In this document: positions 28,020 through 35,398 of the stretch, piece after piece | Layout: the number at the start of each line of letters is the position of its first letter | Position numbering within the stretch: the stretch's first letter is position 1 | DNA from: Terfezia claveryi | Lineage: Eukaryota > Ascomycota > Pezizomycetes > Pezizales > Pezizaceae | Length of the DNA: 35,398 nt | Reading direction: 5' to 3' | Assembly: GCA_015179025.1 (NCBI GenBank) | Contig: WHUX01000377.1 | Coordinates: 1 to 35,398, forward strand | Position numbers and translations under genes: made by a program | The notes under the pieces: model-generated | Told to the model about the DNA's origin: nothing | Databases searched by the model: none | The model's input: only the letters and a program-made list of their open reading frames with translations

Positions 28020-29050
28020 GTTTAGGTCTCTCTATATTTATGAATTCATTTGTTTTTGGGTATCTCTATATGTATGAATTTATATGTTTTTAAGTCTCTC
28101 TATATGTATGAATTTATGTGTTTTCGGATTTCTCTATATGTATGAATTCATATGTTTTCGAGTTTCTCTATATATATAAATTCATGTGTTTTCGGGTCTC
28201 TCTATATATATGAATTCATATGGTTTTCGGGTCTCTCTATATGTATAAATTCATGTATTTTCGAGTCTCTCTATATGTGTGAATTCATGTGTTTTAGAGT
28301 ATCTCAAGATGTCTGAATTCATGTATTTTGAAGTCTCTCTATATGTATGAATTCATTTGTTTTCGGGTCTCTCTATATGTATGAATTCATGTGGTTTTTG
28401 GGTCTCTGTATATATGTGAATTCATGTGTTTTCGGATGTGTTTTCGGGTCTCTCTATATGTATGAATTTATGTGTTTTCGAGTCTCTCTATTTGTATGAA
28501 TTCATGTGTTTTCGAGTCTCTCTATATGTATGAATTCATGTATTTTTGAGTCTCTCTATATCTATGAATTCATATGTTTTCAGGTGTGCTTTCAGGTCTC
28601 TCTATATGTATGAATTTATGTGTTTTCAGGTGTGTTTTCGAGTCTCTCTATATGTATGAATTCATATGTTTTCGAGTCTCTCTATATATTTGAATTCATG
28701 TGTTTTCGAGTCTCTCTACATGTATGAATTCATGTGTTATCGGGTGTGTTTTTGAGTCTCTCTATATGTATGAATTCATATGTTTTTGGGTCTCTCTATA
28801 TGTATAAATTCATGTGTTTTTGGGTCTCTCTATATATATAAATTCATGTGTTTTCGAGTTTCTCTATATAAATGAATTCATTTGTTTTTGGGTCTCTCTA
28901 TATGTATGAATTCATATGTTTTCAGGTCTCTCTATATATATGAATTCATGTGTTTTCGGTTTGAATCTCTCTATATATATGAATTCATGTGTTTTTGGTT
29001 CAAGTCTCTCTATATGTATGAATTCATGTGTTTTCGTATATATATGAATT
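28020..29050. repeat. Minisatellite, 34-bp unit, about 30 copies
   Basis: The unit is TCTCTCTATATGTATGAA plus TTCATGTGTTTTCGGG. Most copies contain the palindrome ATGAATTCAT. A few units are longer by about 12 bp through a repeated GTGTTTTCGGGT segment (for example near 28435, 28585, 28627, 28745). The last copies have an added GGTTGAA-like insert (28958-29000). Confidence 0.95.
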
Positions 29051-29057
29051 TATATGT

Positions 29058-29205
29058 TGCTAGGGCATCTAGCTCATTCCTTCATTAAGCGAGGGCATCC
29101 AGCGCATTCCGCATTCTCCAATTATGCTTAATGCTGGCTAGTGCATCCAGCGCATTCTCCAACTATGTGCATTGCTGGCTAGAGCATCCAGTGCATTCCC
29201 TAATC
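29058..29205. repeat. Short repeat with GGCTAG(T/A)GCATCCAGCGCATTC units
   Basis: Three to four imperfect copies of a unit of about 45-50 bp containing GCATCCAGCGCATTC and AATTATGC/ACTATGTGCATTGCT. It is adjacent to the 34-bp array and distinct from it. Confidence 0.75.
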
Positions 29206-29576
29206 ATACGTATTGCCTCTACTAAGAAAAGCTTTATAAGAAGTCTAGATATTGACAACTTCTTTCCTTAGATTCCCAGTCTGTTTTACCTCTACCTACC
29301 TGTTATGTCTACCTCTATTTTTCCTGATGGTACTGAGGAAGCATTCCAGGCTTAGATATAGCCCGATGAAAACCTCAACTATGCTCATTTTCCCAGCAAC
29401 AAATATGATGATTATATATCTATTCTGACCTCCCTAGATCTAAATACTAAAGCTCCTGAACCTATGACAGATAAATGTAAGAGGCAAAAATGGTCAAATT
29501 CCAGAGGTGATGTACTTAACAATTATGAGTTAGTAGATGGGAAATTATGGTGCAAGGCAGTTAATAAGCATCCACA

Positions 29577-29632
29577 GTAGTAAATCTTTATAGTATTATC
29601 AATGAGTTCAAGAGCTAATTCTAGTATTATAG
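29577..29632 (+). other. Intron 1 of the integrase gene (56 nt)
   Basis: GTAGTAAATC at the donor, GCTAATT as a possible branch site and TATTATAG at the acceptor. Splicing joins CA to G and moves the reading frame exactly onto the exon 2 frame (HPQ-QVVRLKEVYQ). Confidence 0.7.
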
Positions 29633-30469
29633 GCAAGTTGTTAGACTAAAAGAAGTATATCAATCAATTTTGGACTACCATCTTTGTTGTCATTATCCAG
29701 GAATCAAAAAAACCTTCCAGCTTATTTAGGAGAAATTTTATGGAATCTCTAGGCAAGAGGTTTTTTGGCTACTAAAATACTGCACTACATGTATTCGGAG
29801 TCGGCCTTTGAATTCCCGGGCTTCTTTAGAGCCTATTGAGTCACATTATACATTAGAGCGAGTTTAGATTAACCTAGTCGATATGAGAGCCACACCTTAT
29901 AATAGGAACCATTGGATCTTACATATTAAAGACTACTTTTCCAAATATAGCTTTCTTTATCCTCTTCTTGATAAAAGAGCAGCTGGAGTTACTAAATGTA
30001 TTGCTCAATAGATAGGGATTGTTGGAGTTCCTTACATTCTGCAGTGTGATAATAGAGCTAAGTTCAAGAGCATTCTCTTAGATTTATTGAGAAAATATGG
30101 GGTCAAAATAATCAATGGTAGGTCACGACATCCACAGACATAGGGGCTGGTTGAACAGGCAAATGGAGTCATAAAGACCAAGTTACGTTTTTGGCTTGCA
30201 GACCATGATAGCCAGGGCTAGAGTGATGTACTGCCAGATATTGCTCTTTGTATGAACAGACAAAGCCACTTATCATTAGGTAGCAAAATGCCTTATGAGA
30301 TATTTTATAACTGAAAGCCTCGATGGTAAGACTGAGTTACAGTGGATCATAATGCATAGCTAGATAATATTGAGGATGAGGTTTTCGATGAGGTTTTTCA
30401 AGTAGGAACTGGGATTTGATACCATGTGTATAAACTAGAGATTTTACTGATATTTTTTCTAGCTATCAC

Positions 30470-30690
30470 CTATGAGTACAGCACCTCCGAGTACAGTACC
30501 TCCGAGTATAGTAGTCTTGAGCACAGCACCTCTGAGCACAGTACCTCCAAGCATAGAACCTACGAGCATAGTACCCCCAAGCATAGCACCCCTAAGCACA
30601 CCACTCCCAAGTACAGCACTTCCGAGCACAGGACTCTCGAGCATAATACCCTTAAGCATAATACTCCCAAACATAGCAACCCCCCCCTAG
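30470..30690. repeat. 15-bp minisatellite inside the integrase gene
   Basis: About 14 copies of a unit like AGCACCTCCGAGTAC. A 15-bp length keeps a frame, encoding either EYSTS or STAPP type pentapeptides. It lies between the catalytic domain and the C-terminal domains. It ends in a run of C where the frame changes. Confidence 0.85.
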
Positions 30691-30721
30691 AGCTGCTTAC
30701 TCTCAATTGATCTAGCGTTGT

Positions 30722-30858
30722 TGGAGACTACTGCAGTGACTCTAAAAGCTACTGCTGTAGTGACTCCAGAGGCTACTGCTATAGTAACTCCAGAGCCTAC
30801 TGCTATAGCAACTCTAGAGGCTACTGCCATAGCAACTCTGGTGGCTACTGCTGCTGTG
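30722..30858. repeat. 24-bp minisatellite inside the integrase gene
   Basis: Five to six copies of GCTACTGCTATAGTAACTCC-type units (24 bp, eight residues, Ala/Thr-rich), directly after the 15-bp array. Confidence 0.85.
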
Positions 30859-31153
30859 CCTTCTACTATTCTACTCATGGAAGCAGAAGAATTAATACTG
30901 TCTATTGCCCAAAAAACTCAAGATCAAATGGCCAATCGTTATAATAAACGATTTATTATTGAGTCCTTTGAGCCCAATACAGTTGTTTCCCTACACATTC
31001 CTACAGAAGACTGGGGTACTCTAGACCATCCTAGACTATATGCTCGAGTTATAGACCAGCCACACTCTGGTAGATATCAACTACAGACAGAGTATAGTAT
31101 CTTGGATCGATTATATCCAACCGGTAAACTCAACTGGGTTCCTGAGCTTGTGG

Positions 31154-31242
31154 GTAAGTGCCTTATCCCTATTGTCAGCTTGATTTTCTTCTACTTATAC
31201 TTTCTCTAACTACAACTTTGGATCTCACAAGTAATACATCAG
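31154..31242 (+). other. Intron 2 of the integrase gene (89 nt)
   Basis: Donor GTAAGT, branch site CTAAC (31206-31210) and acceptor ACATCAG. Joining G to TA gives Val and links ...VPELV to ...VITLRCSAT in the frame of the Cys-rich domain. The signals are good fungal consensus. Confidence 0.8.
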
Positions 31243-31598
31243 TAATCACTCTCCGGTGCTCTGCTACTCTAGCCTCTCAAATAACAAAGGTGCTTCTATA
31301 CTGTACTTGCAGCAACAGCTCTACCTGTCAAACCAAACAGTGCAAGTACTTCAAATCTGGCTCTAGATACACTAACTATTGCCACCGGGGCAAGGACCAC
31401 TTGGGTGATAAGGCTGGGGCATGTCTAAACCTTGCTGTCCTTGAGGAGTATAATACTCTTACTGTAGTCTCACACTCTACATTTGCACCTTCAGGCTCCA
31501 CCTCTATGACTCGTCATTCCTCCCGACTTACTGCTTCGGTCTCTAATTCAGCTGGTGGGAATAATTTAATAGATAGTATAGTAGTCTGGAGAACTTGA

Positions 31599-32048
31599 TT
31601 TCTGTTCTTTTATTTATCTGTTTTTTTTTAAATCATACTACTGCTTGTTATATTTATTTGTATCTTATGTATATATGTCTAGTTATTTTACTTGGTTATT
31701 TTCCTTGGTTATTTTGCTTGGTTGTTTCACTTGGTTGTTTTGGTTAGTTGTTTCTCTTACATAGATAGATAGTTCAGTATGTAATAATTTTGTCCAGCTT
31801 GCAATAATTATGCTAGAAAATTATTCCACCACTGGATAGGACGGTCACTAGTACCAAAGCTAGGTGGGACGTCCCACCCAGCTTTAGCATCCTACAGGTA
31901 TATGAGACATCCCATACGTGAGCGGGACGCACTGCTCTATGGGACAGAATAGGTGTACTAAGAGTAAAAACCTTTTCCATAAAGATCACAAACATTTGGC
32001 TAACTATGGATTCTTAACTATATTTACCTTTGCATGACACATTACAAC
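31599..32048. other. AT-rich spacer
   Basis: Contains short direct repeats around TTGGTTATTTT and TTGGTTGTTT (31680-31750) and a perfect 14-bp palindrome GTGGGACGTCCCAC near 31864-31877, followed by related GGGAC/GTCCC words to 31945. No gene recognised. Confidence 0.5.
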
Positions 32049-32055
32049 CTTCAAA

Positions 32056-32083
32056 AATACTGTATTAATTTGCAAGTAAGAAT
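32056..32083. repeat. Left terminal inverted repeat of the pogo element
   Basis: Matches the reverse complement of 34278-34305 with about two mismatches over the first 26 positions. Confidence 0.85.
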
Positions 32084-32523
32084 GCTGTCTTATTCACGAA
32101 TGGGCGGTTGGAAAGGCCTTCAATTTACTGTCTTATATACGATACTAGCTTAAACACGAGATACTTTTTATAAAAGAATTTCCGTGGAAAAAAAAAAAAT
32201 TTCCGGAATGACACAGTAGAATAATTGATATCTATTTACACGATCTCCTCCCCAAGTGTAATAGTAGCATATTGAACAGCCTCTTCTTTTGTAATATAAT
32301 CTCCCTACTCATTGTTACTTCCAGCCGCTTCCTCTTCATCATCCACAATCTCTAGATCTAAACTTTCATTTTCGGTGTCTGTTGGTAGGTTAGGTTAGTC
32401 TTCTAACTTAGAAGGTAATTGCTACTCAAGGACTGTATAGTTCAGGATTCCTTCAATATGAATCTCTGAGTCCACTGTACTATCAATTGAGACAGTGATT
32501 CCATATTTGCGAAATGAGCGAGT

Positions 32524-32575
32524 CTAGAAGTATTAGCTAAGTATATATGTGGGAGGATTTATAAATTGAGCTTAC
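32524..32575 (-). other. Intron in the pogo transposase gene (52 nt)
   Basis: On the minus strand the donor is GTAAGC and the acceptor CTTCTAG, with CTAAT before it. Splicing gives CDMI-TRSFRKYGI in frame, whereas without it the frame ends at 32537. Confidence 0.75.
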
Positions 32576-33421
32576 AATCATATCACAGTTGGCATATACT
32601 AACTTCCATGCCTCGGCTACCCATTTGGTCATAAGAATTAACCGTTGGGAAGCAGTATATTTATTCTCTATCCAATTGTCAAGATTGGTGACATAGTGCG
32701 ATTGTGATATTTTATCAAGTTGTTTCTTGTATGGTGCATGAACTGATACATCTAGTGGTTGAACTAGACTTGTACATCTAGGAGGAACTATAATAGGAAC
32801 TATATGTATATCCTTTATCGTTTTTTTGACAGTTGAAGTCTTTTGAGGTTTGTGCATATCCAAAACTAGCATCCGAGGTAATGTACTAAAAATCCTATCT
32901 GCACCAGCTACTTTCTACTGGCATTTAAGCCATATTAAAGTTACAGCTTCATCTACCCATGCATTGACTTGAAAGTCAACTACTACTCCTTTATCCTAAC
33001 TTTGTTTTTCTAATTTCATAATCTTCATACCTTTACCTTTAAAAACAATCAATGGCTTAATTCCAGGAACACCATTCCTAAAAATTGTAAGTTGAACTAT
33101 TGCCTGGCACTTGTCTAAACTACTACCAGTACTCTGAACCTAAATGGTCTTTTCACCAGTTGTTACATATGTATGACCATCTATGAATTCAAATGGCAAT
33201 AGTATCTAATCCATATTAGCAATATTCCCAAGCATATATACGCCAATATCATATTGAACCTCATCATAGTATAGTTTTGTAGTAGAGATTCGACAAATGA
33301 ATTGATAAAATACTTAGATTAAAGGTAGAGAATCGATTGGCTTCTGTTAAGTCTTATTTGTTGGAGCTTGGTAACTGATGCGATTGCGTTTTCGGAATCG
33401 CTGAAACCAGGTCAAGGAGAA

Positions 33422-33485
33422 CTTGAAATGATATCTAAAATTCATAATTTCCAAAAGTATAATAGAATTAATTACTTACTTATAC
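33422..33485 (-). other. Probable intron in the pogo transposase gene (58-64 nt)
   Basis: The minus strand has GTATAAGTAAGT at the 5' side and TTTCAAG at the 3' side. Splicing from GTATAA (or from GTAAGT, 6 nt later) joins IIKAK to FSLTWFQRF in frame. The exact donor is uncertain. Confidence 0.55.
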
Positions 33486-34277
33486 TTTAGCTTTAATGAT
33501 ATAATCAAAGACCACACGCTCTGGATAATTCTGTTCATACAACCTTCTTGCTTCTGCTATGAACCAAGATCGTGTTACCTTACAACCTTTGTTTCTAAGG
33601 ACAAGAAACTTTGTATGAAGCTCATATTCTAGTTCAGGATGTAAAGCACCATGTCCTGCTGTATTTTTCTGTTGTCCAACTTGCATCTGCATAATACTGC
33701 ACTTATTTTCCATTCAGGATTTAACCATTTTTTCTTAAATACCTACAATCTGGGCAACATGGTATTTAGAAAATCACCAAGGTATAACTGCCTCTGTAAT
33801 CGGATCAATAGAGGGGGAGGTATGTTCTTTAGCATATGTGATAGCTGCCAGTTTGAATTCCTGGGTGTATTGATGTCTTCGGACTGGAGTATTCAAAGTG
33901 GGGGCTTCCTTTCCAGCCTCACATAAGGCATTGAAGTGTACAATGTCTTGTGCCACATCAGGTCCTTTGGAATCTACCTTTGATAGTGCTGGAATCGCTG
34001 TCCGCCTCCTAGAGTTCTGTAGTTGCAATACTGAGGTTGCGCGAGGTTTTTGGCCAGTGTTTTGCGCACTGGGTCCAGGACGAGGTACCTGTGGAATTGG
34101 CATCGTAACAAGTGATGGTGATGAGTGAAAGAAACTGGTTGCGAGTCAACGTTGATATTACTATACTACTGTCTTATAAGAAAAATTTGCGGTCTTAAAC
34201 ACGATTCGGATATCTCGGCCAAAATTAGGCTATTTTACCCCTGTCTTATATGCGAATACTGTCCTGCCGAGTAGTAC

Positions 34278-34309
34278 TGTCTTACTTGCGAATTAATACG
34301 GTATTGCAG
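34278..34309. repeat. Right terminal inverted repeat of the pogo element
   Basis: TCTTACTTGCGAATTAATAC followed by GGTATT and GCAG. Inverse of the left end. Confidence 0.85.
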
Positions 34310-34443
34310 TAAAATGTAGCCCGAGAACATGTCAATGCTTATATCCTCCCTATATCCCATCTGTTCCCGGCCTACTCCTTGGACTCAAGGACGTCCAGTC
34401 GTTCCATCAACTATTATTACACAGATATATTCGTTAGTGATCT

Positions 34444-35021
34444 TTAAAGTTGCGAAATATGATATGAGCGTACCTTATCCACCTTCTGGGCCAAGGAATT
34501 ACAAAGCCCTTTAAGCGCGATATTCTCGTTAATCAACTCATTGCACTTGGTGGTCAACGCGTTGAAGTTGGTGGTCAACGCGTTGAAGTTGGTGGTCAAC
34601 GTGTCGAACTTGTAGCGAGTCAGTGAATGGATCTCGTTAACTAACGAAGGATACTAGAGAAATATCTATTCCATTACTCACCTGCTCTATGGATACCACT
34701 CGCCCTTCTATTATCATAAATTTGTTAGGTAATCCTCTGCTGTTCATGATACAGCTTGCTCCACTCTTTCTCAGTTCTGGTCACCAGGACTGTGTTGGTA
34801 GTGGTAGCAGCAGTTTGGACTGCTGCTGGCTCCTGCTGGAGCTGTCTGAGCCTAAAATTTCTTTATGGGATGTTAGATTCATCAGGTTCCGGATCATCCT
34901 TAACTATAGCTTTGTACCTTTCAGCCTCAAAGACTGCATTTAGGCCTTCCCTATTATGCCAGGTAGGCCTAGTGCCATCAACCTCCTGCACCTGTCTTAG
35001 TGGGAGGTTGGTGGTGGTGAT
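34444..35021 (-). pseudogene. Unrecognised minus-strand gene fragment with C-terminal coiled coil
   Basis: I do not recognise the family. A frame running from about 35021 carries GLNAVFEAERYKAIVKDDPE, then EPDESNIP, a TAA, RLRQLQQEPAAVQTAATTTN, TRTEKEWSKLYHEQQ and a second TAA. A 41-nt GTGAGT...TTAG intron (34641-34681) would join it in frame to NEIHSLTRYKFDTL, followed by three heptads of LTTNFNA type and NELINENIALKGLCNSLAQK, ending at TAA 34444. The heptads form a coiled coil. The N-terminus is not defined and the piece may belong to a larger retroelement protein. Confidence 0.45.
34550..34612. repeat. 21-bp tandem repeat, three copies, encoding heptads
   Basis: GTTGGTGGTCAACGCGTTGAA repeated three times, the last copy degenerate. 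Each copy encodes seven residues on the minus strand, exactly one coiled-coil heptad. Confidence 0.9.
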
Positions 35022-35183
35022 CTAAAGTAGAGAGAGTCTCATTCTCCTTAAGATGGTGTTGGGAGAATATCTCCTAAGGATTGGTGGAGACACTGGTCTC
35101 CCAGTGGCTCCTCTAATCCTAAGCTGTTGTGGAGAAGGCATAGTTAGTGTTGGAGAATGTGGAGGAGGAGTTTCCTTGAAAGT

Positions 35184-35398
35184 TTATATTAGGATACAGA
35201 GGTAGTTAGTTACTACTAGATGTTGTAGTAAGGCAGTTGTGTGGTGAGAAGACTGTTCAGTAGAGGAGGAATTAGGAGGACTATATACTCCTCTGGACAG
35301 CATATCTGCAATATGGTTGTCCTTGCCCTGAATGTATTCTAGGGTTAGGTCAAACTGACTCATTGTCTCTTGCCACCTTCTCTTTATATGACTTGAAG
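35184..35398 (-). pseudogene. pol: Element E: RNase H C-terminal part of another Ty3/gypsy pol, cut by window end
   Basis: Reading from the window end on the minus strand: IKRRWQETMSQFDLTLEYIQ, then GKDNHIADMLSRGVYSPP. This is the classic RNase H end (RRWQE...Y..GK.N..AD.LSR). The frame ends at TAA 35184-35186. Another frame carries on as a linker-like sequence with TAG codons to about 35000. RT and earlier parts must lie to the right of the window. Confidence 0.8.

Larger units (their letters stand above)
29305..31598 (+). pseudogene. Retroviral-type integrase gene with C-terminal Cys-rich domain (KRBA2-like/GINGER-like), pseudogene
   Basis: This encodes an rve-type integrase, an enzyme that would join transposon or retroelement DNA. 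Exon 1 (29305-29576) opens with MSTSIFPDGTEEAFQA. Exon 2 (from 29633) carries the HHCC zinc domain (H at 29679 and 29691, C at 29781 and 29790) and the catalytic triad D 29880, D 30048 and E 30153, a D-x34-E spacing. The context motifs are VDMRATPYNR, LQCDNRAKFK and GLVEQANGVIK. A repeat-filled stretch follows, then KKTQDQMANRYNKRF and LYPTGKLNWVPEL. After a second intron a Cys-rich domain (YCTCSNSSTCQTKQC, NYCHRG) runs to TGA 31596. About a dozen in-frame TAG/TGA/TAA codons and one frame change near 30700 kill it. I recognise the layout from proteins annotated as KRAB-A domain 2-like. The family assignment is from memory. Confidence 0.75.
32236..34103 (-). pseudogene. pogo-type DDE transposase, pseudogene
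   Basis: Cut-and-paste transposase. From the ATG at 34103 a Pro/Arg-rich N-terminus leads to the helix-turn-helix region (YTQEFKLAAITYAKEH). A CENP-B-type second DNA-binding region follows (NKGCKVTRSWFIAEARRLYE), then FSLTWFQRFRKRNRIS. The catalytic domain has D in NMD (33209-33211), D in LVLDMH (32858-32860) and D in QPLDV, the last two separated by 35 residues (DD35D, as in pogo). An acidic tail (LDLEIVDDEEEAAG) runs to TAA 32236. TGA, TAG and TAA codons interrupt the frame at CAG/CAA/TGG-type positions. Two introns are likely (see 32524 and 33422). The length is about 550 residues, usual for fungal pogo proteins. Confidence 0.88.
32049..34309 (-). mobile_element. pogo-like (Tc1/mariner superfamily) DNA transposon
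   Basis: A 2.26-kb element with a minus-strand transposase between inverted repeats. The left end reads AATACTGTATTAATTTGCAA from 32056. The right end, on the other strand, reads AATACCGTATTAATTCGCAA from 34305. Subterminal copies of CTGTCTTA occur on both sides in the same orientation. A clear TA duplication is not visible: the right flank has TA at 34310-34311 and the left does not. Confidence 0.85.

Noticed and set aside
28020..29050. Possible CRISPR array (regular 34-bp period)
   Set aside because: Units are contiguous with no unique spacers, there are no cas genes, and the context is a eukaryotic repeat region. It is a minisatellite.
29305..31598. Ty1/copia element around the integrase at 29.3-31.6 kb
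   Set aside because: No LTR, gag or RT in the region. The integrase is followed by a Cys-rich domain and carries introns.
31864..31877. GTGGGACGTCCCAC palindrome as a transposon end
   Set aside because: No partner copy found near the integrase or the pogo element. It lies outside the pogo terminal repeats.
1..34103. Reassigned TAG codon (readthrough code) to explain the many TAGs
   Set aside because: The TAGs stand for both Gln and Trp positions and co-occur with TGA and TAA. C-to-T mutation explains this better.

Overview
This window looks like a repeat-rich region of a filamentous fungal genome, most likely an ascomycete. Almost everything is transposon-derived: four LTR retrotransposons of the Ty3/gypsy chromodomain type (A to D), the edge of a fifth (E), a retroviral-type integrase gene, a pogo-like DNA transposon and long minisatellite arrays. 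Short GT-AG introns of 41 to 89 nt, TATA-containing LTRs and nonsense codons of the CAG>TAG and TGG>TAG kind point to a fungus with C-to-T hypermutation (RIP-like). The species cannot be told from the sequence. I see no rRNA gene, no intact tRNA gene and no ordinary single-copy host gene.

Positions 1-19167 are a three-level nest. Element A (+ strand; its 5' end lies before the window) is split in its integrase by element B (- strand, 1848-17043, 5-bp target duplication GATTT). B is in turn split in its integrase by element C (+ strand, 3435-9665, target duplication TCTGT). A, C and the separate element D are relatives sharing gag, pol, chromodomain and the R/U5 part of the LTR. B is a different lineage with its own LTR and an unusual pol that carries extra CCHC zinc knuckles between RNase H and integrase.

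Positions 19168-21183 hold three different minisatellites (35-bp units, a G-rich block, 20-bp units). Element D (21184-27333) is inserted in the 20-bp array, which resumes on its far side up to about 27558. A tRNA-like A box/B box pair lies at 27739-27803, and about 30 copies of a 34-bp repeat fill roughly 28020-29050.

Positions 29305-31598 hold a broken two-intron gene for an integrase with a C-terminal Cys-rich domain, resembling the KRBA2-like/GINGER group. Positions 32049-34309 hold a pogo-type DD35D transposon on the - strand with recognisable terminal inverted repeats. The right end has an unrecognised coiled-coil reading frame and an RNase H fragment of retroelement E, both on the - strand.

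The elements are mostly inactive. C gag is nearly intact, D and A are broken mainly by nonsense codons, and C pol mainly by single-base deletions. The most interesting mechanistic signal is in C and D: a 9-nt segment beside the 5' LTR is complementary to sequence lying about 40 nt after the LTR TATA box. This suggests Tf1-style self-primed reverse transcription.
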